A DNA stretch of 64,000 nt. It comes from Salibacteraceae bacterium. GTDB taxonomy: Bacteria; Bacteroidota; Bacteroidia; Flavobacteriales_G; Salibacteraceae. Below, piece by piece: positions 38,614 to 48,041 of this stretch (within the stretch, counting starts at the first letter, position 1; each line of letters opens with the position of its first letter). Location: positions 1-64,000 of the forward strand of contig JAGYJZ010000012.1 in assembly GCA_018401875.1 (NCBI GenBank), read 5' to 3'. The translations under genes and the position numbers were made by a program. The notes under the pieces were generated by a model. It worked only from the letters and a program-made list of their open reading frames with translations. It did no database searches and was not told the origin of the DNA.

Positions 38614-39690
38614 ATGGATCGCAACATAAGCGTGCTAAGAAAGATCATCGTTCCTGCAAATTTCAGAAATCGGCTCTATTTTAGTTTTGGCAGCATTTTG
38701 CTAATTATCCTCATTGCAGTTGCCACCGCAGTGAACTTTGCCGATAAAATTCTTGAATTGGGTGAATTGCGTGATGCTACCGTTTCAACTCAAATTCAGG
38801 TGTACGAAATGTTTGAACGCGACCAGCGGTTCATCCAAAACAACACGATCAACTTATATTATTATAGGACTGGACAAAGTCAATTTTTAGACAAAAGAGA
38901 CTAGGACAAACGAAAACTTGACGCCTCGTTTTTAAGCGTACAGACTGCTGCATCCAGCGTCCAGATTCCTGTGCTGAAACTGTCAATGATTTCAGAAGAG
39001 TTAAGCGATTATCACAAAGTGTTTGCAGAATTATCGAGAAAGCAACTGGCCCGTGGGTTCAAAGATTTTGGAAAAGAAGGACAAATGAGGCATTACGTGC
39101 ACCTGCTCATGGAAAACTCTAAGCTGCTTTCACAATCAGATTTGCTTATGTTAAGGCGACACGAGAAAGACTTTTTCCTCCGATTCGACATGAGTTATGT
39201 GAATGCACACAACGAGCTTTCAGCAAGCATGCTGGCAGAACTTGATCGATCAACAGCCCCTCTCGCTAAAAATGATTCAAAATTATTGAGCGCATATGTA
39301 GAAATGTTTAATGAAATAGTGGCGCTGGATGTGGCTATGGGAAGAGACTTTTCTAGTGGGCTGAGTCAATCAATGTACGCCAAGCAAAGCAGCATAAAGC
39401 AGAACTTATTCATCGCTTCGAATCGGATTTTTAAGGCCATTCAAGCGCAACAAGAAGATTCTTTGCAAAACATTTTCAATGTGCTCATGGCCGCTTTAGG
39501 AATTACCATCATTCTTATTTATTTCATGGTAAGGTCTATAAGCAGACCAATAGAAGAGATTGCACAACGGGTAAGAAACAAACGCAAACTCGCTCAACCT
39601 CAGATTTCGTCAAAGAAATTTTCCTCTGAATTAAGAGCAGTAGCCAGAAAGCTCAACCGCGATCAGTTGAAGTCTGAAGTTACACGTTAA
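38614..39690 (+). pseudogene. HAMP-type sensor/chemoreceptor-like membrane protein, broken by an in-frame stop and truncated
   Basis: One reading frame runs from the ATG at 38614 to 39690, interrupted by a single TAG at 38902-38904 (context 'DKRD stop DKRKLDAS'). The 358-codon frame encodes helix TM1 (~26-47), a long helical sensor region with the 'LMLRRHEKDFFLR' segment typical of HBM-like domains in chemoreceptors and sensor kinases, TM2 ('VLMAALGITIILIYFMVRSI'), and the start of a HAMP helix ('SRPIEEIAQRVRNKRKLAQ'). It then ends after ~40 residues, with no kinase, cyclase or MCP signalling domain. Either a pseudogene or a sequencing error at the TAG; the missing output domain argues for decay. 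Confidence 0.75.
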
Positions 39691-40777
39691 ACCTAAAGTG
39701 CATCACATCGCCATCCTTCACAACGTACTCTTTTCCTTCGATGTGGAGTTTTCCGGCATCTTTCACGGCACTTTCTGATTTGTAATGGATGTAATCATCA
39801 TAACCGATTACTTCAGCGCGAATGAATCCTTTTTCAAAATCACTGTGAATAACACCTGCTGCTTGAGGTGCTTTAAAGCCTTCAAGAATGGTCCAAGCGC
39901 GCACTTCTTTTACACCTGCCGTAAAGTAGGTTTGAAGTTTGAGCAATCGATAAGCGCTTTTGATCAATTTTGATACTCCAGCCTCTTTCAAACCGAGGTC
40001 TTCTAAAAACATTTCACGTTCTTCAAAGGTATCCAATGAAGCAATGTCTGCCTCAATTCCAACGCCCAACACCAACACTTCTGCATTTTCATCCTTTACG
40101 GCTTCTTTCACTAATTCAACCAATGCGTTACCGTCTACAACTGATGCTTCATCAACGTTGCACACATACATTACAGGTTTATCGGTAAGCAAATAAAGGT
40201 CCGAAGTCAGTTCGCGCTCTTTCTCATCTACGTCAGCTGAGCGGGCCGACTTACCCATTTCGAGGTGCACGCGGTATTTCTCATAAATATCAAAAAGCTT
40301 CTTTGAGTCTTTATCGCCTACTTGGGCTTGTTTTCTGATTTTATCAGCGCGTTTCTGCAGGGTTTCCAAGTCTTTTAATTGCAGCTCCATGTCGATCACT
40401 TCCTTATCTCTCACAGGATTCACACTGCCGTCAACGTGCACAATATTTCCATCTTCGAAGCAACGCAATACGTGGATTATGGCATCGCACTCACGGATAT
40501 TCCCCAAGAATTGGTTGCCCAACCCTTCGCCTTTGCTGGCTCCTTTTACTAAACCTGCAATGTCAACGATTTCTATTGTTGTAGGAAGAATACGCTCTGG
40601 CTTCACCAATTCGGCCAATTTATTGAGTCGCTCGTCTGGAACAGTAATCGTTCCGACATTCGGTTCGATGGTACAAAAGGGAAAGTTTGCTGCTTGCGCT
40701 TTCGCATTGCTCAAGCAATTGAAGAGGGTTGACTTACCAACATTAGGAAGTCCAACAATACCGCACTTTAAAGCCAT
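39680..40777 (-). CDS. ychF: Redox-regulated ATPase YchF (OLA1-like GTPase family)
   Basis: 365 residues. G1 'GLPNVGKSTLFNCL' at the N-terminus, 'PFCTIEPNVGTITVPDERL', G3 'DIAGLVKGASKGEGLGNQFL', NVDE in the G4 position ('VCNVDEAS', giving ATP preference), and a C-terminal TGS domain ending 'VKDGDVMHFRFNV'. It binds ribosomes and takes part in stress responses. The 3' end overlaps the broken sensor gene by 11 bases. Confidence 0.97.
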   Translation of the reverse strand: MALKCGIVGLPNVGKSTLFNCLSNAKAQAANFPFCTIEPNVGTITVPDERLNKLAELVKPERILPTTIEIVDIAGLVKGASKGEGLGNQFLGNIRECDAIIHVLRCFEDGNIVHVDGSVNPVRDKEVIDMELQLKDLETLQKRADKIRKQAQVGDKDSKKLFDIYEKYRVHLEMGKSARSADVDEKERELTSDLYLLTDKPVMYVCNVDEASVVDGNALVELVKEAVKDENAEVLVLGVGIEADIASLDTFEEREMFLEDLGLKEAGVSKLIKSAYRLLKLQTYFTAGVKEVRAWTILEGFKAPQAAGVIHSDFEKGFIRAEVIGYDDYIHYKSESAVKDAGKLHIEGKEYVVKDGDVMHFRFNV

Positions 40778-40797
40778 TTCTTTTTCAATTTGGGCGG

Positions 40798-40805
40798 CAA
40801 ATGTA
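40798..40805 (-). promoter_or_regulatory. -7 promoter element (TACATTTG) of ychF
   Basis: Exact TAnnTTTG on the minus strand, 20 bases before the ATG at 40777, just beyond the stop of the upstream T9SS gene. Confidence 0.5.
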
Positions 40806-40814
40806 GGTTAAAAC

Positions 40815-43800
40815 TTAGCGTAAAACAGTTACGTTATCCTTTACCTTCACCACGGGAACATCGGTGCACACAGTCTTACCTTCAAACAGGTAGAAATAGG
40901 TTCCCTGCTCGACAGGATCGCCTGCAGGCGTGCGACCATCCCAATTGTGATTGATATATTCTGAACTGAAAAGTAACGATCCCCAACGATTATACACATA
41001 CAAATGATAATCAGTGATAAGGCTTGGGTCAGCTATTTTCAATCCTAAGTCGTCATTAATCCCATCGCCATTCGGGGTAATAACATTGGGCACCATAATC
41101 AGCGAATCGAGATTAAAACGTTCAAATGCAACGTGGATTTCCTCTACTTTCTCGCAACCGGCATTGAACATTGATGCACTAACAACTCCTGAATCAATGA
41201 CGATAATAGAAGATGTTGTATCACCAGTACTCCATCGAACTGATGACCATACTGAATCCACTTGAATCTTTGTAGTTTGTCCATTACAAATCACTTGATC
41301 ACCGCCAAGACTAAAATTTGGCGCGTTGCCGAACCTCACCTCAACTGAATCTGTTTGGCTGCAAAAATCGCTGGCGACTGTCACTACATAAACGCCTCCT
41401 TCACGCACGGTAATTGACCTGGTTGAATCACTGGTATTCCAGGCGTAGGCAAAACCAATTTCACCGGGCGCATCAATTGACGCACTGTCGATATCGCAAA
41501 AAAGATACTCAGTCACTTCAAAGTTAAACCTCTGCAAATCAATATTAACTGTATCGGTATCCGAACAAAATTGGCTTTCCACAATTACCCAATACGAGCC
41601 GGATGAGTCGATTGTAATGGTTGAAGTAGAGTCGCCTGTACTCCACAAATAGGAGACAAGAGAAGGATCAAAGGCAGAGAGTTGAACTGGTTCACAAATT
41701 ACAGTGTCAGGACCAGCATTTGCCAAAGTAGCTGAAAGAATCACGTCTATCGTGTCTGTGGTTGAGCAAAAACCATTGTCGAGCACCACCCAATAAACCC
41801 CGCCATTTGAGACTGTTATACTTTGAACGGTATCGCCCGTAGACCATAAGGTATTTCCTCCATCATTAGAAACGGTTATGGTGTAGGTAGAGTCGCACAC
41901 TATGGTATCATTGGAACTGAAATTTGTGTAGGACGCCCATACTCTGATCGTATCGCTGTAGGTGCAAAATTCATTGCTCGCGGTAAGAATGTATGTTCCA
42001 GAAGAATCGATGGAAATATTTTGCGTGGTTTCGCCATTATTCCACAGGAATGTTAATGCATCTTGGGGACCGCTAATCAATAAACCCGGCTGGCAAATAC
42101 CCGTATCGGCTGGCAGTTGAAACTCATAAGGTGGAAAAATTTCAACGTCTAAAGTATCTGTAAAAACTCCGCAAGCATTTTCTATTTCCACCCAGTATTC
42201 TCCGCTTTCAGTTACGGTGATGGATTGGGTGCTTTCACCCGTTGACCATGTGTATTGAGCGAATGGACTATCGGTGCTCAGGTCAAGTTCTGTTATGCAA
42301 AAGACGGTATCCATCAGAATATTTATCTCCGCAGAATCATAAACAACAACCACTAAACTGGCTGTATCACTCAGCACGCAGCCCACGGTATCAAAAATAA
42401 CATACTTCACCTCGTAAGTGCCGGGATCTGTGAATTCATGCGTTGGAGTTGGAACATTGGCTGTATCACCATCGCCAAAATCCCAAAAGTGACTCAATCC
42501 AGCGCTTCCAAAATTGGTGAAATCAACAGTAAACGGAGCACATCCAGTGCTATTAGGCGCCACTTGCGCATTGGCAACTGCCGCTTGTATTTCAAAGTCT
42601 ATTTTAAATACAGTCAAGTCATATGTACCTCCATTCTGGTTTCCTGACCAAGCATTTCCAGTGAGCGGAAAAAAGCCATTCGAACAAGTAGCTTGATATA
42701 CAGCTCCTCGCTTATCAAACCTACTCGTTCCGCCATCTACATGCGATCCACCGTTTCCATAATAAGAACCAAAAACGATCGTATCCGCTTCTGGCGCAAG
42801 CGCCATTAAATAAAACCCTCCCTGAGTGGATTGCACAGCATCCAACGTATCCACCATTCCTGGACCATTACCAGCGGCATAAATATTTTTGCAGTTGTCA
42901 ACCAAGAAGGCCGATTGGGCTAAATCTGAGAAGGTTGAAGTCCAGTACAAGCTGTCTAATTCTTTCGTGTATTTACGGATGAATGACCCTGATGATGGAC
43001 CGTCATATTTATTCGAATCAGCTTCAATCACATTCGAGGATCCTAGAATGTAAATATCACCCGATCGATCAATCTGCAAGAAAAAGCCTTTATCATCTCC
43101 ATTGGAGTCTGACTCAACCAGAGTGCTTTGCAAAATTGTTTCACCGTGTTGGTCAAATCGGGTAATGAAGGCGTCATGAGGCCCGAAGTTCCATGTCTCA
43201 TCATGCGCACCAGCAGTTGTCGGGAAACCCATTCCAGCAGTTGCACCCACCACATAAACACTATTATCTTTTGCAGGCTTGAGATTGAATGCTGCATCAT
43301 TAGCGCTTGTTCCCAAATAAGTACTAAATATGAGCTGACTCAAATTATAATTTAGCTTGGTAACAACAGCGTCTTGCAAACTGTCTCTTTGCATTTGGTA
43401 AGCGTTGTTAGAAACTGGAAATGAGTCACTGCTCGATGTGCTAGCTACATATACATTACTGTATAAATCACACACCACTTCACCCTTAAAGCTGCCGTAG
43501 GGCGCAGAAACAACATTATTACCATCCGATCCTTCTCCACCGAGGTATGAAGAACCAACCAATTGATCTCCGCTGTCTGAGAGAACCGTTATGCAGATGT
43601 CCCAACTTCCATTGTAGGTTGTATCAAAAGCTGTTTCAGAAACAGGGTAATCGGGAGACATCGTTCTGCCATAGACGATCACATCGTTGAATCCGTTGAC
43701 CACAATACTGTGCACATATTCTTGATCTGAACCACCGATATACGTGCTCCACAACATGTTACTTCCATCTTCATTCAATTTAGACAAACCGATATCCACA

Positions 43801-44732
43801 CTTCCGGCAATATTCATTTGAAAAGAACCTGTATCCGTTGGATATGCCCCAAATGGCCGACCACCTCCGTAAATATTACCGAACTGATCGAATGTTGCGG
43901 AATGGCCAAAAACAGAACCTGTGGCTCCAATATTGGTGGAAGCAACCACCACAGGATCGATAAACAACGACCGCGTTTGATCATAGGCGCCCACGTTAAA
44001 AAATACAGTATTTCCTTTAAGTTCGAAGGTGCATTCTACCTCAACATTTTGCCCATCAATAATTTGATATGCATACGGTTTCTGTTCTTCAACTGTCAAA
44101 TTGGGAAGTTCTATGGCCAACTTATCATCTTGCAGCGAAAGCCTGCGCACTGCATCATATTCAATATAAACCTGATTGGGATTTGTAAATTGATTTACTT
44201 CAAACGTATATTTCAAATTTCCTCGTTCGAGTGTCCAATGCAAATCGATTCCCTCAGCAATTTGGGTATAATTAATTTGATCAAACACACCTACCCTCGA
44301 AGCCCATTTTGAGCGATCATTACCGAGGTAATAATTGACGTAATCGTTATGCTTTCCGAGATGTTTAATTTGATCGCTGATTCCAAATCGCATGGAATAA
44401 GCATGACCGTTAACCAACACTTCAGGTGCATGATCATGCATCAACTCCACTGCCTCTAAAAATTCTTCTTCTTCAATCAAGGCAATCACCACTTGATCGT
44501 GCTTGAACCAAGCTGTCCCATTGGCCAAAGCGTATTTTGAAACGACTTCATCATCCCATTGTCCCTTATTTTGAATAAAGCCAAGGGATTGGGCGAAGTT
44601 CACGTTTGCGTAGAGCAAAAAAGAAACGAAAAAGACACTAATTTTCAGCATTTGACTCATTAGTCGAAATTTCAATTTTTCGTTCATATTCAACAAGGTA
44701 TGGTTATGCAACTTCTCAAAAGTTTTAAACAT
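40815..44732 (-). CDS. Giant SBBP-repeat/PKD surface protein with T9SS type B C-terminal domain
   Basis: About 1305 residues from the ATG at 44732 (internal ATGs nearer the signal peptide, e.g. 44687, are possible; the frame reaches a TTG at 44747). Signal peptide '...LKISVFFVSFLLYANVNFAQ'. N-terminal region starts 'SLGFIQNKGQWDDEVVSKY' (DUF7948-like), followed by SBBP-type repeats ('FSTYLGTSANDAAFNLKPAKDNSVYVVGAT'), one PKD domain ('HFWDFGDGDTANVPTPTHEF'), six or seven Ig-like repeats with 'YLWSTGDSTSTITIDSSGSYWV', and a type B sorting domain ('VPNVITPNGDGINDDLG ... VYNRWGSLLFSS ... WDGR'). It is presumably surface exposed; its ligand is unknown. Confidence 0.92.
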   Translation of the reverse strand: MFKTFEKLHNHTLLNMNEKLKFRLMSQMLKISVFFVSFLLYANVNFAQSLGFIQNKGQWDDEVVSKYALANGTAWFKHDQVVIALIEEEEFLEAVELMHDHAPEVLVNGHAYSMRFGISDQIKHLGKHNDYVNYYLGNDRSKWASRVGVFDQINYTQIAEGIDLHWTLERGNLKYTFEVNQFTNPNQVYIEYDAVRRLSLQDDKLAIELPNLTVEEQKPYAYQIIDGQNVEVECTFELKGNTVFFNVGAYDQTRSLFIDPVVVASTNIGATGSVFGHSATFDQFGNIYGGGRPFGAYPTDTGSFQMNIAGSVDIGLSKLNEDGSNMLWSTYIGGSDQEYVHSIVVNGFNDVIVYGRTMSPDYPVSETAFDTTYNGSWDICITVLSDSGDQLVGSSYLGGEGSDGNNVVSAPYGSFKGEVVCDLYSNVYVASTSSSDSFPVSNNAYQMQRDSLQDAVVTKLNYNLSQLIFSTYLGTSANDAAFNLKPAKDNSVYVVGATAGMGFPTTAGAHDETWNFGPHDAFITRFDQHGETILQSTLVESDSNGDDKGFFLQIDRSGDIYILGSSNVIEADSNKYDGPSSGSFIRKYTKELDSLYWTSTFSDLAQSAFLVDNCKNIYAAGNGPGMVDTLDAVQSTQGGFYLMALAPEADTIVFGSYYGNGGSHVDGGTSRFDKRGAVYQATCSNGFFPLTGNAWSGNQNGGTYDLTVFKIDFEIQAAVANAQVAPNSTGCAPFTVDFTNFGSAGLSHFWDFGDGDTANVPTPTHEFTDPGTYEVKYVIFDTVGCVLSDTASLVVVVYDSAEINILMDTVFCITELDLSTDSPFAQYTWSTGESTQSITVTESGEYWVEIENACGVFTDTLDVEIFPPYEFQLPADTGICQPGLLISGPQDALTFLWNNGETTQNISIDSSGTYILTASNEFCTYSDTIRVWASYTNFSSNDTIVCDSTYTITVSNDGGNTLWSTGDTVQSITVSNGGVYWVVLDNGFCSTTDTIDVILSATLANAGPDTVICEPVQLSAFDPSLVSYLWSTGDSTSTITIDSSGSYWVIVESQFCSDTDTVNIDLQRFNFEVTEYLFCDIDSASIDAPGEIGFAYAWNTSDSTRSITVREGGVYVVTVASDFCSQTDSVEVRFGNAPNFSLGGDQVICNGQTTKIQVDSVWSSVRWSTGDTTSSIIVIDSGVVSASMFNAGCEKVEEIHVAFERFNLDSLIMVPNVITPNGDGINDDLGLKIADPSLITDYHLYVYNRWGSLLFSSEYINHNWDGRTPAGDPVEQGTYFYLFEGKTVCTDVPVVKVKDNVTVLR

Positions 44733-44785
44733 TCGTTTTCTGCCCAAGCAAGGCCTTCTATTTTCGCTGCCTGAAGCAAATATAT

Positions 44786-45631
44786 ATGGCAGAGCTAGAC
44801 TTCCTCACGAAACGTTCATCACAAGTAAGACGCGATATTTTGAGAATGGTGCACTCGTGCTCGAGCGGGCATCCCGGAGGGTCGCTTGGTTGTGCTGATT
44901 TTTTTGTCGCATTGTATGGCGAAATCATGCACTATGACCCGAAAAAATTTGAAATGAATGGAAGCAATGAAGACTTATTTTTCCTATCAAATGGTCATAT
45001 TAGCCCGGTGTGGTATTCCGCATTGGCTCGCTTTGGATATTTTCCAATTGAAGAACTGGGCACATTCAGAAAAATCGACTCTCGATTGCAAGGTCATCCA
45101 ACAACTGCTGAGCATTTACCAGGAATCAGAATGGCGTCTGGCTCTTTAGGACAAGGATTAAGTGTGGCCATTGGAGCGGCTTTAGCGAAAAAACTCAACA
45201 ATGATGACCGAATCGTTTACACCCTGCATGGCGATGGTGAATTGCAAGAAGGTCAAATTTGGGAAGCGGCCATGTATGCTCCACACCACAAAGTAGATAA
45301 CCTAATCGCCACCATCGATTTCAACAACAGGCAGATAGATGGCGATGTAGAAGAAGTGCTCTCCTTGGGCAACTTAAAGGCGAAATGGGAAGCATTTGGA
45401 TGGAAAGTACTCGAAACGGATGGCAATGACATGAACACGATCGTTGGCACCTTGAAAACAGCCAAAGCAATGACCGGAAAAGGCACGCCCATCGTAATCA
45501 TTATGAAAACCGAAATGGGCAAGGGAGTGGACTTTATGATGGGAAGCCACAAATGGCATGGAGTGGCTCCAAATGACGAACAATTGGCCGATGCTTTAAG
45601 TCAACTCGCTGAAACCGAAGGTGATTATTAA
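44786..45631 (+). CDS. Transketolase, N-terminal subunit (TPP-binding)
   Basis: 281 residues. Thiamine-pyrophosphate domain: 'MVHSCSSGHPGGSLGCADFFVALYG', 'LSNGHISPVWYSALARFG', 'ASGSLGQGLSVAIGAALAKKL', 'LHGDGELQEGQIWEAAMYA' (GDGE...N motif ending in 'ATIDFNNRQIDG'). This is the first half of a split transketolase; the second half is encoded at 47037-47993, with a VWA protein gene between. Acts in the pentose phosphate pathway. Confidence 0.96.
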   Translation: MAELDFLTKRSSQVRRDILRMVHSCSSGHPGGSLGCADFFVALYGEIMHYDPKKFEMNGSNEDLFFLSNGHISPVWYSALARFGYFPIEELGTFRKIDSRLQGHPTTAEHLPGIRMASGSLGQGLSVAIGAALAKKLNNDDRIVYTLHGDGELQEGQIWEAAMYAPHHKVDNLIATIDFNNRQIDGDVEEVLSLGNLKAKWEAFGWKVLETDGNDMNTIVGTLKTAKAMTGKGTPIVIIMKTEMGKGVDFMMGSHKWHGVAPNDEQLADALSQLAETEGDY

Positions 45632-45647
45632 TCTCACTTTCAAAACA

Positions 45648-47030
45648 ATGAAAATGCGCATTTATTTATTTAAGGTCGTTTTGTTGAGTTTTATGTGTTT
45701 GAGTTTGCAGGCTCAGCAAGAACAACCTTTGACGCGCATACTCTTCATCTTCGATGCCTCCAACAGCATGAATGGCGTTTGGGAGAACAAACCAAAAATT
45801 GACGTTGCAACCAAACTGCTTTCAGATGCGCTTGACTCATTGGCAAACATTGAACACCTTGAGCTTGCCCTTCGCGTTTATGGCCATGAGAAATACTACC
45901 AAAAAGGACAAGACTGCGATGACACCAAACTGCTGGTTCCATTTGGAACGCGAAATGCCATCCGCATGAAAAATGAGCTTAGGCAGCTCAAACCAAAAGG
46001 AACTACGCCCATTGCGGCAACGCTAGAAAAGGCCGCTGATGACTTTCCACCTTGTCCGCGGTCAAAATGCCGAAACATCATCATCTTAATCACCGATGGC
46101 ATTGAAGAGTGCAATGGCGATCCTTGCGCTGTATCGCTAGCCCTCCAAAAAAGAAATATCGTTCTCAAACCTTTTGTAATCGGGGTGGGCTTAAACGTTG
46201 AATTCAGAGAAGCATTTGAATGCGTGGGCACCTATTTTGATGCAGCCGATCAAAAGAAATTTAGATCTGCACTTGATATTGTAATCTCACAAGCTTTAAA
46301 CAATACCACAGCGCAGGTCAACCTGCTCGATTTTGCTGGAAATGCCACAGAAACCAATGTTAACATGACGTTTTACGAGCAACATGAAGGATCAATGGTG
46401 CACAATTTTGTGCATACCATGAACAGCCGAGGAAATCCAGATACATTGGCACTGGAACCAGTGCACATGTACCGCATCGTAGCGCACACCATTCCACCCA
46501 GGGAAAAAGATAGCGTTATAATCACCGCAGGGAAACATACCATTATTGGAATTCCTACTCCTCAGGGCGACCTTACCTTTAAAATGCAAGGCGTAAATCC
46601 AGAGAACAATCAATTGCCCGTTATTGTGCGTGAAGCAGGGTCGATGAACACCCTGAATGTGCAGCTTTTCTCAGAAAAACAGAAATACATTGTAGGGAAA
46701 TACGACCTTGAAATTTTGACCGTTCCGCGCACCTACATTGAAGATGTAGATATTTCTCAAAGCCATACAACGACCATTGAAATTCCGCAACCCGGTATCG
46801 TTTCATTTACAAAGTTGGGCTACGGTTATGGCAGTGTATATCAGGTTAAAAACAATGAAATGCAGCTCGTTGCAACGTTGGACTTGATCAAAGAACGCGA
46901 AACGTTAAGCTTGCAACCGGGCGACTACATTGCCGTATTCAGACCAAAGCAAGCGAGAGAAAGCATTTTTACCGTAGAAAAGAGTTTTAAAGTAACATCA
47001 GGAGCTTCCGTTGCCGTGAAGTTTAACTAA
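45648..47030 (+). CDS. Secreted von Willebrand factor A-domain protein between the transketolase halves
   Basis: 460 residues from the ATG at 45648. Signal peptide ~1-22 ('LSFMCLSLQAQ'). VWA domain ~30-225 with the full MIDAS: D36-A-S38-N-S40, a Thr in 'KGTTPIAATL', and Asp in 'LITDGIEEC'. Several Cys pairs lie in the VWA domain ('CPRSKCRN', 'ECNGDPC'). The second half (~230-460) is beta-rich with 'LDFAGNATETNVNMTFYE' and repeated carboxypeptidase-regulatory-like segments. No sorting domain, so probably periplasmic. It starts 16 bases after the transketolase N gene and ends 6 bases before the C gene. Confidence 0.88.
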   Translation: MKMRIYLFKVVLLSFMCLSLQAQQEQPLTRILFIFDASNSMNGVWENKPKIDVATKLLSDALDSLANIEHLELALRVYGHEKYYQKGQDCDDTKLLVPFGTRNAIRMKNELRQLKPKGTTPIAATLEKAADDFPPCPRSKCRNIIILITDGIEECNGDPCAVSLALQKRNIVLKPFVIGVGLNVEFREAFECVGTYFDAADQKKFRSALDIVISQALNNTTAQVNLLDFAGNATETNVNMTFYEQHEGSMVHNFVHTMNSRGNPDTLALEPVHMYRIVAHTIPPREKDSVIITAGKHTIIGIPTPQGDLTFKMQGVNPENNQLPVIVREAGSMNTLNVQLFSEKQKYIVGKYDLEILTVPRTYIEDVDISQSHTTTIEIPQPGIVSFTKLGYGYGSVYQVKNNEMQLVATLDLIKERETLSLQPGDYIAVFRPKQARESIFTVEKSFKVTSGASVAVKFN

Positions 47031-47036
47031 TATATT

Positions 47037-47993
47037 ATGAGCATACACGATTTAAACTCAACAGAAAAGAAGGACACACGAAGTGGATTTGGCGATGCAT
47101 TGCACGAGTTGGGTAAAGAAGACGAACGCGTTGTGGCGTTGTGTGCCGACCTCACCGGTTCGTTAAAAATGAATGCCTTTGCCGATGATTTTCCTGATCG
47201 GTTTTTTCAAACAGGAATTGCGGAAGCGAATATGATGGGCATGGCAGCAGGACTGAGCATCGGAAACAAAATTCCTTTCACTGGAACATTCGCCAACTTC
47301 AGCACCGGCAGGGTATATGACCAAATTCGGCAGTCGATCGCTTATTCGCAGAAAAATGTAAAAATCTGTGCCTCACACGCAGGGCTTACCTTAGGTGAAG
47401 ACGGAGCAACGCATCAAATTTTAGAAGATATCGGGTTGATGAGAATGCTTCCCAACATGACGGTAATCAATCCTTGCGATTACAACCAAACATTTGCAGC
47501 CACAAAAGCCATCAAAGATTTTGAGGGCCCAGTTTACTTGCGCTTTGGACGTCCAAGTTGGCCAATATTTGCCTCAAAAACCTCGTTCGAAATTGGAAAA
47601 GCATGGAAAATAAATGACGGAAAAGATGTGACAATCATCGCCACCGGACACATGGTGTGGTATGCGGTTTTGGCCGCAAAAGAACTCGAGAAACTAGGAA
47701 TCACTGTTGATTTACTCAACATCCACACCATTAAGCCTATTGACGAAGATGCTATTTTAACATCCGTATACAAAACAGGGTGTGTGGTAACGGCTGAAGA
47801 GCACAATCGCTTTGGCGGTTTAGGCGAAGCAGTGGCACAAGTTACGAGCACTAATCACCCTGTTCCTCAAGAGTTTGTGGCAGTAAACGACAGCTTCGGT
47901 GAAAGCGGCACGCCCACTGACCTTCTGAAAAAATACGGGCTCGATGTAAGCGACATCGTAAAGGCAGCCCAAAAAGTGGTCGGACGAAAGTGA
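47037..47993 (+). CDS. Transketolase, C-terminal subunit
   Basis: 318 residues. Pyrimidine-binding domain with '[41 protein letters not shown]' (catalytic Glu in GIAEANM), '[16 protein letters not shown]', and the C-terminal transketolase domain with '[38 protein letters not shown]'. Pairs with the product of 44786-45631. Tight spacing (6 bases after the VWA gene) indicates a single operon. Confidence 0.96.
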   Translation: MSIHDLNSTEKKDTRSGFGDALHELGKEDERVVALCADLTGSLKMNAFADDFPDRFFQTGIAEANMMGMAAGLSIGNKIPFTGTFANFSTGRVYDQIRQSIAYSQKNVKICASHAGLTLGEDGATHQILEDIGLMRMLPNMTVINPCDYNQTFAATKAIKDFEGPVYLRFGRPSWPIFASKTSFEIGKAWKINDGKDVTIIATGHMVWYAVLAAKELEKLGITVDLLNIHTIKPIDEDAILTSVYKTGCVVTAEEHNRFGGLGEAVAQVTSTNHPVPQEFVAVNDSFGESGTPTDLLKKYGLDVSDIVKAAQKVVGRK

Positions 47994-48041
47994 TCGAACG
48001 AGCTGTTGATTACCTTTCGACCAACTTATTGATTTGAAGCA

